A DNA stretch of 16,025 nt, taken from Acidobacteriota bacterium. Lineage in GTDB: Bacteria; Acidobacteriota; Vicinamibacteria; Vicinamibacterales; JAKQTR01. Shown piece by piece: positions 6,721 through 14,640 of the stretch. Position 1 is the first letter of the stretch. The number at the start of each line of letters is the position of its first letter. The translations under genes and the position numbers were made by a program. The notes under the pieces are model-generated. The model saw only the letters and a list, made by a program, of their open reading frames with translations. It was not told the DNA's origin and did no database searches. The DNA lies in contig JAPKZP010000641.1 of assembly GCA_026393735.1 (NCBI GenBank), positions 1 through 16,025 of the forward strand. Reading direction: 5' to 3'.

Positions 6721-7449
6721 GTGATAGACGTCCAGCACCTGACCAAGGTCTACGGCACATTCAAGGCGGTCGACGCGTTCTCCGTTCATGTCGCCCCGGG
6801 CGAAGTCGTGGGACTCATCGGCCCCAACGGCGCCGGCAAGACGTCGACGCTGCGGTGCATCGTCGGCATCCAGGCCCCGAGCGCGGGGCGCATCACGGTC
6901 GGCGGCCGCGACATCGTGGCCGACGCCGTCGAGGCGAAGCGGCGCCTGGCGTTCATGGCCGACGAGCCCCAGCTCTTCGAGTACCTCACGGTCATGGAGC
7001 ATCTGCGCCTCACCGGCCGGCTCTACCGCGTCACAAACGTCGAGTCCCGTGCCAGGACGCTCCTCGACGAGCTCCAACTGACCGGGAAAGAGCACGCGCT
7101 GCCGGCCGAACTCTCGCGCGGCATGAAGCAGAAGGTCGCGATCGCCTGCGGGCTGCTGCATGAACCGGCGGCGATGCTGTTCGACGAGCCGTTGACCGGC
7201 CTCGACCCGCTCGGCATCCGGCACATGAAGGAGACGATCGTGTCGCGCGGACGGAACGGCGCGGCGATTATCGTATCGTCGCACCTGCTGCACCTGGTCG
7301 AGGAGATCTGCACCCGCATCGTCATCATCGACCACGGCCGGAAGATCGCGGACGGCACGCTGGCGGAGCTGAAGGCGCTGCCGGGTCTGGCGGCCGCCGG
7401 GTCGTCGCTGGAGCAGATCTTCCTCACTGCGACCGCGCGCGAGCCGTAG
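6721..7449 (+). CDS. ABC transporter ATP-binding protein
   Basis: This 242-residue cytoplasmic ATPase has all the usual motifs: Walker A GPNGAGKT at 34-41, signature LSRGMKQK at 131-138, Walker B AMLFDEP at 151-157 followed by the D-loop GLDP, and the H-loop histidine in SSHLLH at 188. The signature is LSRGM rather than LSGGQ, which is common in ABC-2-type exporter ATPases, as is the C-terminal LEQIFL segment. It should power the membrane protein encoded directly downstream, whose ATG begins at the next base after this stop codon. The GTG start is supported by the -10-like hexamer 8 nt before it and by the typical N-terminus IDVQHLTKVYG. The substrate is unknown; related systems export lipids, peptides or antibiotics. 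Confidence 0.93.
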   Translation: MIDVQHLTKVYGTFKAVDAFSVHVAPGEVVGLIGPNGAGKTSTLRCIVGIQAPSAGRITVGGRDIVADAVEAKRRLAFMADEPQLFEYLTVMEHLRLTGRLYRVTNVESRARTLLDELQLTGKEHALPAELSRGMKQKVAIACGLLHEPAAMLFDEPLTGLDPLGIRHMKETIVSRGRNGAAIIVSSHLLHLVEEICTRIVIIDHGRKIADGTLAELKALPGLAAAGSSLEQIFLTATAREP

Positions 7450-9174
7450 ATGCTGGGGACGTTTCTCTACCTGACGCGCTGTACCATCAAGAACCGCGTC
7501 CGTCGACGGCTGCAGCGGCTGCGCGAGCCGCGCTACCTCGTCGGCCTGGTGGTGGGGCTCGCCTACATGTACCTGATGGTGTTCCGCCGCAGCGGCCGGC
7601 CACGGCCGGGCGGCGGCGGGCTCGCCGTGATGAGCCAGTTCGCGGCGCCGGCGGAGTTCGTGGGCAGCGTGCTGCTGCTGGCGGCCGCGGCCCTCGCGTG
7701 GCTCTGGCCGGCGGCCGGGGCGCCCCTGGCGTTCTCGCGCGCCGAGGTGCAGTTCTTCTTTCAGGCACCCGTCACGCGCCGCGAGCTCGTGCATTACAAG
7801 CTGCTGCGATCGCAACTGGGCATCCTGTTCGGATCCGCCATTGCGACGATCGTCATGCGACCCTCGACGATGTCCGGCGGATGGACGCTGCTCGTCGGCC
7901 TCTGGCTGCTGCTGATGACCGTGCGTCTCCATCTGATGGGCGTCGCCCTCACGCGCCGCAGCCTGGTCGAGTACGGCCGGAGCGCCCTGGCGCGCCACTG
8001 GGCACCGCTCGCCGTGGTGTTGGGGGGGCTGGGCCTGCTGGCATCGACCGTGATCGGCGACTGGTCCACCCTCGCGGCGCTGCCCGATGCGTCGGGCGTG
8101 TTCCACGAACTGCAGCGCCTGGGAACGACGGGTGCGGCCGCCATCGTGCTCTGGCCCTTCCGGGCCCTCGTGCGCGTGCCGCTGTCGATGTCGACGGCGG
8201 AGTTCCTGGCGGCGCTCCCGGCGGCGCTGGCCCTGCTCGCACTGAACTACGCGTGGGTCATCCGTGCGGACGCCGCGTTCGAGGAAGCATCGGCCGAGCA
8301 CGCCGAGCAACGGGCGCAGGAGCGGAGATCGCCGCGGCCGATCGCCCGTGGCGCCATGGCCGCGCCCTTCCGCCTGGCGCCGGCCGGACCGCCGGAGACA
8401 GCCATCCTCTGGAAGAACCTGATCCTGGTTGGCCGATACCTTTCCCTCCGGACGCTCCTCCGGTTGCTGCCGATCCTCGTCGTGTTCGGCATCATCGCGC
8501 AGAGCGGCGCAGGACGCGGCATCAGCGCGTTTCTCGCCACGCTCTGTCTCCCGCTGGCCGGGATGGCCGTCCTGCTGGGGCCGCAGATGATGCGGAACGA
8601 CCTGCGGCAGGACCTGTCGAACCTCGCGATGCTGAAGACGTGGCCGGTGCGCGGCGCGGCGCTCATCCGCGGTGAGGTCCTGGCGCCGGTGGCCGTCGTC
8701 ACCGCCGCGGCGTGGCTGTTCATCCTGACCGCCGCCGTCCTGTTCGGCGCGCTGCCGCTGACCGATCGCACCGCTGGCGCGATCATGGCGAATCGCGTGT
8801 CGTACACGCTCGCCGCGCTCGCGGTGGCACCGGCATTGATTCTCTCGCAGACCGTGGTGCAGAACGCCCTGGCGGTGCTGTTTCCTGCCTGGGTCGTGTC
8901 GGCCGGCTCGCGCGCACGCGGTATCGATGCCATGGGCCAGCGCCTGCTGATGCTGGCCGGCAACCTGTTAGCGCTCGCGCTCTCCGTGCTGCCCGCCGCC
9001 GTCGTGGCCGGCGTTGTCGCGTTCGGCGTGTATACCGTCACCGGCGCCGTGCCCATTCTCGTGCCGGCCGTCATCCTCGCCGCCGTCGTCGCCGCCGAAT
9101 GCTGGGTGGCGACGGAACTGCTCGGCCGCGTGCTGGACCGAACGGATGTGACGGCGATCGAGCCGGTCGAGTAG
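7450..9174 (+). CDS. ABC exporter membrane protein, PF16962 (putative ABC exporter) type
   Basis: This is a 574-residue polytopic membrane protein. Hydrophobic spans are visible at about 29-46, 70-88, 145-165, 184-203, 252-270, 335-351, 358-378, 410-433, 452-470, 500-530 and 535-553. A cytoplasmic Arg/Glu-rich loop lies at about 275-305. EVQFFFQAPVTRRELVHYKL (99-118) is the signature seen in putative ABC exporter proteins. A second loop, MRNDLRQDLSNLAMLKTWPV at 381-400, looks like its counterpart in the second half, suggesting an internally duplicated permease. Its ATG abuts the stop of the ATPase gene, so the two are translationally coupled and should form one exporter. The substrate is not indicated by neighbours. 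It converges with the EamA gene across 24 nt in which I see no hairpin. Confidence 0.82.
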   Translation: MLGTFLYLTRCTIKNRVRRRLQRLREPRYLVGLVVGLAYMYLMVFRRSGRPRPGGGGLAVMSQFAAPAEFVGSVLLLAAAALAWLWPAAGAPLAFSRAEVQFFFQAPVTRRELVHYKLLRSQLGILFGSAIATIVMRPSTMSGGWTLLVGLWLLLMTVRLHLMGVALTRRSLVEYGRSALARHWAPLAVVLGGLGLLASTVIGDWSTLAALPDASGVFHELQRLGTTGAAAIVLWPFRALVRVPLSMSTAEFLAALPAALALLALNYAWVIRADAAFEEASAEHAEQRAQERRSPRPIARGAMAAPFRLAPAGPPETAILWKNLILVGRYLSLRTLLRLLPILVVFGIIAQSGAGRGISAFLATLCLPLAGMAVLLGPQMMRNDLRQDLSNLAMLKTWPVRGAALIRGEVLAPVAVVTAAAWLFILTAAVLFGALPLTDRTAGAIMANRVSYTLAALAVAPALILSQTVVQNALAVLFPAWVVSAGSRARGIDAMGQRLLMLAGNLLALALSVLPAAVVAGVVAFGVYTVTGAVPILVPAVILAAVVAAECWVATELLGRVLDRTDVTAIEPVE

Positions 9175-9198
9175 AAGCCCGGCGCGATGCCCCCGAGG

Positions 9199-10119
9199 TT
9201 ACGACACCGGCACGACGCGCCGTGTCGCGACGCGGACTCCGGCCAGGATGATGGCGCCCCCGGCGATCGCGGGAAGCGTGACGGCCTCGCCCAGCAGCAG
9301 CGCGGCAACGGCCATCGTGACGAGGGGCTCGATGTACAGCAGTGCACCCACGTTCGCCGCGGGCAGCGCACGCAGCGCGTCGTACCAGAAGATGTAGGCC
9401 AGCCCAGAGCACAGCACGCCCAGAAACGCGATACCCGTCCACGCGTCCGGCGTGAGCCTCGCGAGTTCGGCGGGTCCGCCCAGGGCGAGCCATGGGATGC
9501 TGCCCAGCAGCCAGCCGCTGGCCATCACGTAGAGCATCATCGGCGCGGACCGATGGCGCCGGAGTCCCCGGCGCGAGTACACCGAGAAGAGGGCCCAGGT
9601 CACCGTGCTCGTCGCCACCAGCGCGTCCCCGACTGATCCGGCCGATCCGCGCACGATCGACGCCCAGTCGCCGCGCGACACCACGAGGAGCACGCCGACG
9701 GCTCCGAGTGCAATGCCCGCCAGTTGCCGCCCGGTCATGCGCTCGCCGAGCACGATACGGCCGACGACGGCCATGGTCAGCGGCGTAGCCGAGATGATCC
9801 AGGACGTGGTCGAGGCCTGGGCGGTGACGAGCCCGGTTGCCTGCAGCCACTGGTGGAGCGTGATCCCGAGCGCGCCGAGGCCCGCGAAATACAGCAGGTC
9901 TCGCCGGCCGGGACGGGCGAACTCGCCCCGCGCGGCCACCGCGACGGCGAGCACCGCCACGCCGATGCCGAACCGCAGCCACATCACCGTGAAGGGACTG
10001 ACCTCGCGCACGCCGATCTTCGTCGCGATGAAGGACGCGCCCCAGACCGTCACGGCGAAGATCGCGCCGGCGTAGGCGCGGGCCGGGGAGTGGGCGTGCG
10101 GCTGTAGCATCGTGTTCAT
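9199..10119 (-). CDS. EamA (DMT superfamily) transporter
   Basis: This 306-residue membrane protein has about ten spans arranged as two EamA repeats. The first contains VWGASFIATKIGVREVSPF and the later ATPLTMAVVGRIVLGERMT; the second contains VTWALFSVYSRRG, SGLAYIFWYDALRALPA and IEPLVTMAVAALLLGEAVT. These are the standard DMT hallmarks (WG..F near the N-terminus, LGE near the end of each half). Members export amino acids or other metabolites; the substrate here is not readable. I chose the ATG at 10119; the ATG at 10110 is also possible, and a TTG at 10158 is unlikely. It lies 70 nt downstream of the Ehr-type operon on the same strand, so read-through is possible, but nothing links its function to that complex. 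Confidence 0.88.
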   Translation of the reverse strand: MNTMLQPHAHSPARAYAGAIFAVTVWGASFIATKIGVREVSPFTVMWLRFGIGVAVLAVAVAARGEFARPGRRDLLYFAGLGALGITLHQWLQATGLVTAQASTTSWIISATPLTMAVVGRIVLGERMTGRQLAGIALGAVGVLLVVSRGDWASIVRGSAGSVGDALVATSTVTWALFSVYSRRGLRRHRSAPMMLYVMASGWLLGSIPWLALGGPAELARLTPDAWTGIAFLGVLCSGLAYIFWYDALRALPAANVGALLYIEPLVTMAVAALLLGEAVTLPAIAGGAIILAGVRVATRRVVPVS

Positions 10120-10133
10120 GCTGCACCCGGCTG

Positions 10134-10180
10134 CAGAACCCGATCTCACGGGCGGCAATCGGCCGCTCGCGCAGGTTCTG
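10134..10180 (-). terminator. Nested inverted repeats after the Ehr-type operon
   Basis: CAGAACC (10134-10140) pairs with GGTTCTG (10174-10180). Inside it, GCGGC (10152-10156) and GCCGC (10162-10166) form a second hairpin with a 5-nt loop. The element lies between the stop of the large-subunit gene (10190) and the EamA start, where an operon terminator is plausible. There is no T-run, so it could also be a leader structure of the EamA transcript. Confidence 0.3.
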
Positions 10181-10189
10181 AGGCCGTCT

Positions 10190-11767
10190 CTACAGATCGT
10201 TCCCGGAGTACGACTGGTTGAACGACTTGTTGCAGAGGGGAAAGTCGGGGACGATGTTGTCCACGAGCGCGCGCGAGAGGGCGGGCCAGTTCAGGAACGA
10301 CGGATCGACGATTTTGACGCGGTGGAGTCGGCCGTCCCTCCCGGCAGAGACCCAGTGCACGATGGCGCCCCGCCACCCCTCGACAATAGCGAACGCGGGT
10401 GTAAACGCCGGGATCGGCGGGACGTCAGCGGCGAGCGGCCCGGCGGGCAGCCCGTCGATGGCCTGCGCGATGAGGCGGGCGGACTGCTGCACCTCCTCGA
10501 CGCGCACCATCGCCCGCGCCCGCACATCTCCCGCGTCGAAGACCGGCACCTCGAACTGCAGGCGGTCGTACGGCGGCCGCGGATGATCCCGGCGCGCGTC
10601 GACGTCCAGTCCCGACGCGCGGGCCACGAAGCCGCGGACGCCATGGTCACGGGCCGTCTGCGCAGGCAGCACGCCCGTCTGCTCGAGCCGGTCGGCGACC
10701 AGCGAGTTGGCCAGACAGAGATCGACGACTTCGAGGAAATCGCGCACGGCGCCGTCGACCTCGGCGCGCACGGCGGCACCGTCGGTGACCTCGCACGCCA
10801 CGCCGCCGGCGACGATACCGCCGCGCAGAAGGCGGCTTCCCGTCACGCGGTGATTCAGCCGGAGCAGCCGTTCGCGGATGCGGTAGCCGTGGGCATGCGC
10901 CAGGGCGAACCCGGTGTCGCTCACGATCATGCCGAAATCAGCCACGTGGTTGTACAGGCGCTCCAGCTCGAGCAGCACCACGCGGATGTTCTGCGCATGC
11001 GGCGGCACGACGGTCCCGCTCGCGGACTCCACCGCCTGGCAGAACGCCAGGGCGTGGCCGACGGTGCTGTCGCCCGACACGCGTTCGGCGAGGCGGACCG
11101 CGTCCGCCGGGCGCTGGCCTTCGAACAGCTTTTCCGTTCCTTTGTGCGTGAAATAGAGGCGCTGCTTCACGTCAATGATGGTCTCGCCCACGGCGCTGAA
11201 ACGGAAGTGGCCCGGCTCGATGATCCCCGCGTGCACCGGGCCGACCGGAATCTCGTACACGCCTTCACCGCCGACCTCGCCGAACGGAAACGGCTGCCCG
11301 TCGTCGCGGAAGTCGGGCGGCGGCGCGTCCTTGCGCAGCGGGAAGTAGTCCTCCGGCCAGAATCCGTGCCGGGCGAGCGGGCGAGGGTCGGGATGGCCGG
11401 CGGGCACGATGCCCATCAAGTCGCGCATCTCCCGTTCGAAGCGTGACGCCGGGTAGTGCTGCATCGCCAGCGACGGCACCTCGGGATTGTCGCCTGCGAG
11501 CGGCACCGTGACGTGCGCGAACCAGTCGTCCTGGTGGTGCGCGAAGAGGTAATGGACGCGGAACATGCCCGCATCCGCCCGGGCGTCTTCGGCCGCAACC
11601 AGGATCAGCGCGGTCCCGCAATCCCTCAGCAGAACCCCGGCGACGCCGACGAGATCCGCAGGCGCGACGGTGGCGTGCCACTCGCGACTGCGTGCCACGC
11701 GCACATCCGTACCGCGGCCGCCCAACCGGTCTGCCAACGACGCGATCGATGGATGGACGTCGTTCAT
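10190..11767 (-). CDS. Hydrogenase-4/complex I-like large subunit (NuoC-NuoD fusion) without [NiFe] cysteines, Ehr-type
   Basis: This 525-residue protein joins a NuoC-like N-terminal domain (about 1-150; DWFAHVTVPL, ASRFEREMRDLMGIVPAGHPDPRPL) to a NuoD/HycE-like domain (IPVGPVHAGIIEPGHFRF at 173-190). In [NiFe] hydrogenases the first metal motif reads RxCGxCxxxH; here it is RVSGDSTVGH (229-238), with Ser231 and Ser234 in place of both cysteines. The second motif, DPCxxC, aligns with NQSYSG (517-522), giving Ser519 and Gly522. The protein ends three residues later, so there is no cleavable C-terminal tail. All four metal ligands are absent, as described for energy-converting-hydrogenase-related (Ehr) complexes and complex I. 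It should sit in the peripheral arm on the cytoplasmic side; the redox substrate is unknown. The start ATG overlaps the upstream stop (ATGA). No small Fe-S subunit gene follows. Confidence 0.85.
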   Translation of the reverse strand: MNDVHPSIASLADRLGGRGTDVRVARSREWHATVAPADLVGVAGVLLRDCGTALILVAAEDARADAGMFRVHYLFAHHQDDWFAHVTVPLAGDNPEVPSLAMQHYPASRFEREMRDLMGIVPAGHPDPRPLARHGFWPEDYFPLRKDAPPPDFRDDGQPFPFGEVGGEGVYEIPVGPVHAGIIEPGHFRFSAVGETIIDVKQRLYFTHKGTEKLFEGQRPADAVRLAERVSGDSTVGHALAFCQAVESASGTVVPPHAQNIRVVLLELERLYNHVADFGMIVSDTGFALAHAHGYRIRERLLRLNHRVTGSRLLRGGIVAGGVACEVTDGAAVRAEVDGAVRDFLEVVDLCLANSLVADRLEQTGVLPAQTARDHGVRGFVARASGLDVDARRDHPRPPYDRLQFEVPVFDAGDVRARAMVRVEEVQQSARLIAQAIDGLPAGPLAADVPPIPAFTPAFAIVEGWRGAIVHWVSAGRDGRLHRVKIVDPSFLNWPALSRALVDNIVPDFPLCNKSFNQSYSGNDL

Positions 11768-13230
11768 GACCCGAGGCTCTCCACGATGCGCCCGATGAGC
11801 GAGCCCACGACGCCGGGCAGGAACAGGCCGAGCGCCACCATGGCCACCGCGCAGGCGGCAATGGGCGCGAGCATCCACCGATCGGGTTCACCGGCCGCAA
11901 CCGACGCCGGTGCGTTCCCGTACAGCATGCGCGGCAGGTGCGACGCGAGGGCCACGAACCCGATGCCTGCAAGCAGCAGCGCCGCCGCCGTGGTCCAGAC
12001 ATGCCCGGAGACGAACCCGGCCCTGAACAGGAGGAACTCGGAGACGAACAGGCCGAACGGCGGCAGGCCCATGAGCGCCAGCACCCCGGCGGCGAACAGC
12101 GCGCCCGTCGCGGGCATCGTCCGCAGGAGACCCGACACGCCATCCACCTCGGCCGACTTGTAGCGGTGCAGGATACGGCCGGCCATCAGGAAGCTCGTGG
12201 ACTTGGCCAGCGCGTGATTGAGCATGTGCAGCAGCGAGGCGAAGACGCCCGCCGGCCCGAACGCCAGGCCCAGGCAGATGAGGCCGCTGTGCTCGACGCT
12301 CGAGTAGGCCAGCAGCCGTTTGTAGTTGCGCTGCGGCACGAGACTCAGGGCGCCGACCGCCACCGACGTGAGGCCGAGGACGAGCAGCACCTGGGTGGAG
12401 AACGCCGGCCCCGCGGCGAGGTCGACAACAGCCTTCCACCGCAGCACCGCGTACTGCGCCACCGCCAGGAGCACGCCGGACATCATCGCGGAGAGCGCGG
12501 CCGGCGCCTCTGAATGCGCGTCGGGCAGCCACGTGTGCATGGGCGCGAGACCGGCCTTCGTCCCGTACCCCACGACGAGGAAGACGAAGGCGAGACGGAG
12601 CACGTCGGGGTGCAGCGACGGCGCCACGTGCATGAGCAGCGACCAGTTCAGCGCGTCGGCGCGCCGCCCGAGCAGGGTCACGAAATCGAAGTAGGCGAGC
12701 ACCGTGCCGGCGAACGCGAGCGCGATCCCGACCGATCCGATCAGGATGTACTTCCAGGACGCCTCGACGGAGGCCTTCGACCGGTGCAGGGGGATGAGCA
12801 GGGCCGAGGTGATCGTCGTCGCCTCGATGGCGACCCACATCAGGGCCACGTTGTTGATCGTGACGGCGACGAGCATCGCCAGCACGAAGAGACTGCCGTG
12901 CAGCCGGAAGCGGCCACCCGCCCGCGCGTCGTCGGGCGTCGCGGCGGACAGCCCCGGGCCGAGGCACATGGCCAACTCGGCGACGATCGCCACGCACATC
13001 GCGACCAGAGCCGACAGTGCGTCCACGCGGAAGAGATCGTTCCGGCCGGCGAATGCGGTATCGGCGCCCAGGGCCGCCGCCCACAGCACCCCTGCCGATC
13101 CCAGAGACACGAGGCCGAGCCCGACGCTCACCCAGCCGACGGGCGCGCGGTACGGCCGCACCACGAGCGCCAGCAACGCGCTCGTCGCCCAGGGCAGCAG
13201 CAGTCCGACAATCGGCAACGGAAGGCTCAT
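11764..13230 (-). CDS. hyfF: Hydrogenase-4 subunit F-like / NuoN-NuoM-like proton-pumping subunit
   Basis: This 488-residue membrane protein belongs to the proton-translocating antiporter-like family (Mrp/NuoL/M/N). Visible ion-path residues are Glu136 in MWVAIEATTITSALL, Lys160 in SWKYILIG, Lys225 in GYGTKAGLAPMHTWLPDAHS, and Lys343 in NHALAKSTSFL. About 14 membrane spans can be traced, and the length is typical of HyfF. It should form part of the membrane arm of the complex encoded by this operon and move protons or sodium ions. Its ATG comes 1 nt after the stop of the upstream hyfE-like gene, and its TGA overlaps the ATG of the large-subunit gene, so translation is tightly coupled. No truncation is apparent. 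Confidence 0.9.
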   Translation of the reverse strand: MSLPLPIVGLLLPWATSALLALVVRPYRAPVGWVSVGLGLVSLGSAGVLWAAALGADTAFAGRNDLFRVDALSALVAMCVAIVAELAMCLGPGLSAATPDDARAGGRFRLHGSLFVLAMLVAVTINNVALMWVAIEATTITSALLIPLHRSKASVEASWKYILIGSVGIALAFAGTVLAYFDFVTLLGRRADALNWSLLMHVAPSLHPDVLRLAFVFLVVGYGTKAGLAPMHTWLPDAHSEAPAALSAMMSGVLLAVAQYAVLRWKAVVDLAAGPAFSTQVLLVLGLTSVAVGALSLVPQRNYKRLLAYSSVEHSGLICLGLAFGPAGVFASLLHMLNHALAKSTSFLMAGRILHRYKSAEVDGVSGLLRTMPATGALFAAGVLALMGLPPFGLFVSEFLLFRAGFVSGHVWTTAAALLLAGIGFVALASHLPRMLYGNAPASVAAGEPDRWMLAPIAACAVAMVALGLFLPGVVGSLIGRIVESLGS

Positions 13231-13231
13231 G

Positions 13232-13888
13232 TCAGTGTTTCAGCCGGTTGAGCGCGCCCGCGTCGAGCGTGCTGAACGTGTCGTGGATCTCGTACAGGAA
13301 AATCTGCATCACCAGGAAACCCATCAACGCGTCGAGGAACACCCCGAGCTCGACGATGAGCGGCACGCCGTACGTGCCCAGCACGGCGAGCAGCGCGATG
13401 GCGTTCTCGAGCATCAGGAAACCGATGACCTGCGTGATCGCCTTCCGGCGGCTGACGATGATGAAGAGGCTCACGAACAGCAGGCCCATGGCGAGCGGCA
13501 TGCCGCCGCGCGTCGGCGCGTCGGCGATGGCCTGCAACGGCCGCGCCGCCGCGTACGCGAGGAGGATCAGCAGGCCGCTGACCACGAGCGACGTCGCCGT
13601 GTTCACGTAGGGCGGCGGTTCGACCACGCGCTCGAATCGTCTGGCGACCTTTCGCAGCAGGCGCGGGATGGCGAGGCCCTTGATCGCGAACAGCAGACCC
13701 GCGACCCAGTATAGTTGAGGGTCGTCGCAGAAATAGCCCACGGCCGCGGTGAGCGCCGCCAGGACAATCGACTGCCATGCGAACGCCGAGATGTAGGCCG
13801 GGACGCCGCGCCGCCACAGCAGGATGATCCCGCACAGCAGCACGCCGCTCGACCCCAGCACCGCGACTTGCGAGAACACCAGTGGCAC
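13232..13888 (-). CDS. hyfE: Hydrogenase-4 subunit E-like membrane protein (NuoK-like)
   Basis: This 218-residue membrane protein has a length normal for HyfE. The C-terminal half resembles NuoK/MrpC: QVIGFLMLENAIALLAVLG and PLIVELGVFLDALMGF carry the two membrane glutamates expected in this family. The N-terminal half adds extra spans, with an ..LLFAIKGLAIPRLLRK segment typical of HyfE. It should help form the ion channel next to the HyfC-like subunit. Translation starts at GTG 13888, 4 nt after the stop of hyfC; GAGG within the end of hyfC, about 8 nt upstream, can act as ribosome-binding site. The gene appears complete. Confidence 0.87.
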   Translation of the reverse strand: MPLVFSQVAVLGSSGVLLCGIILLWRRGVPAYISAFAWQSIVLAALTAAVGYFCDDPQLYWVAGLLFAIKGLAIPRLLRKVARRFERVVEPPPYVNTATSLVVSGLLILLAYAAARPLQAIADAPTRGGMPLAMGLLFVSLFIIVSRRKAITQVIGFLMLENAIALLAVLGTYGVPLIVELGVFLDALMGFLVMQIFLYEIHDTFSTLDAGALNRLKH

Positions 13889-13892
13889 GCCG

Positions 13893-14615
13893 CTACCTCA
13901 TCGCGAACGACGATGTGACCGCCAGGAGGCCAAGCACGAATGACACGGCCAGCAACTCGGGCACGCGGAAGAGCCGGAGCTTGGCGACGCGCGTCTCGAG
14001 AACCGCCACGGCGACGGCCAGGACGACCAGTTTCACCAGCGTCGTCCCGGCGGCGATCGCGAGCCCGGCCGGGGCGAGCGACGTCGCCAGGCCCCACGGC
14101 ACGAACAGGTTGCCCGCCAGCGTCAGGAAGACCAGCAGCTTCAGCCACGAGGCCCACTCGATGAGCGCCAGGTACGGGCCCGAGTACTCGAGGATCATCG
14201 CCTCATGGATCATCGTCAGTTCAAGATGGGTGGCCGGGTTGTCAACGGGCAGGCGGCCCGTTTCCGCGAGCATCACGATGAACAGCGCCAGCAGCAGGTA
14301 GACCACCGCGAACAGGTCCGCCACCGAGTTGAAGGGCAGCGGGGTGACCAGCACGGGCACGAGCAGCGACACGACCACCGTGCTGCCGAAGACCACGAAC
14401 GGCGCGACATGAAACACCCACGACGCGTTGGCCGACACGACGGTCTCCTTGCGGAGGAGCTTGCGCAGCTCGAAGTACGGCGTCCACACCGGGGCCCCGC
14501 GCCGGTTCTGCAGCCGGGCCTTCATCCACCGGATGAAGCCTATCAGGCCCGGCGCCAGCGCCAGCGCCAGCAGCGCCTGCACGGCCTCGACGATCACGCC
14601 CGTGGTGTCGACCAC
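13893..14615 (-). CDS. hyfC: Hydrogenase-4 subunit C-like / NuoH-like membrane subunit with an internal in-frame deletion
   Basis: From GTG 14615 this gives 240 residues, against about 315 for E. coli HyfC. The ends are good: RWMKARLQNRRGAPVWTPYF and ELRKLLRKE near the N-terminus, then AETGRLPVDNPATHLEL and HEAMILEYSG in the second half. The middle is missing. VADLFAVVYLL runs straight into LALFIVMLAETGR at residues 107-112 (14283-14297). In relatives this place holds about 70 residues with ALxRFFxALxxLDTGSxFxGxGASRE and two or more membrane spans, the loop that lines the quinone or active-site cavity. The junction CTGCTGCTGGCGCTG is repetitive and fits deletion between short direct repeats. 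The frame stays open, so a shortened protein could be made, but its function is doubtful. Starts at GTG 14621 or TTG 14624 are alternatives; the strong site AAGGAGG favours 14615. Confidence 0.8.
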   Translation of the reverse strand: MVDTTGVIVEAVQALLALALAPGLIGFIRWMKARLQNRRGAPVWTPYFELRKLLRKETVVSANASWVFHVAPFVVFGSTVVVSLLVPVLVTPLPFNSVADLFAVVYLLLALFIVMLAETGRLPVDNPATHLELTMIHEAMILEYSGPYLALIEWASWLKLLVFLTLAGNLFVPWGLATSLAPAGLAIAAGTTLVKLVVLAVAVAVLETRVAKLRLFRVPELLAVSFVLGLLAVTSSFAMR

Positions 14616-14624
14616 GCTCACCAA

Positions 14625-14631
14625 CCTCCTT
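14625..14631 (-). promoter_or_regulatory. Strong Shine-Dalgarno sequence for the hyfC-like gene
   Basis: On the minus strand AAGGAGG lies in the short gap after the hyfB-like stop codon. It is 9 nt before GTG 14615, 3 nt before GTG 14621 and directly next to TTG 14624, which is why 14615 is preferred. It contrasts with the apparently leaderless first genes elsewhere in the window. Confidence 0.7.
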
Positions 14632-14640
14632 CAGTCCGAG

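Noticed and set aside
5378..6760. Long minus-strand open frame opposite the DUF362 gene
   Set aside because: It is Arg/His/Val-rich low-complexity protein without recognisable motifs, the usual shadow of a GC-rich gene; the plus strand encodes a clear DUF362 protein.
6505..8310. 601-residue minus-strand open frame opposite the ABC exporter genes
   Set aside because: It spans two clearly coding plus-strand genes, has a composition typical of antisense shadow frames (Arg, His, Gln) and no family signature.
10134..10180. tRNA or other structured RNA gene between the large subunit and EamA genes
   Set aside because: A GGTTC-like arm and nested hairpins are present, but there is no cloverleaf, anticodon arm or acceptor stem that closes.
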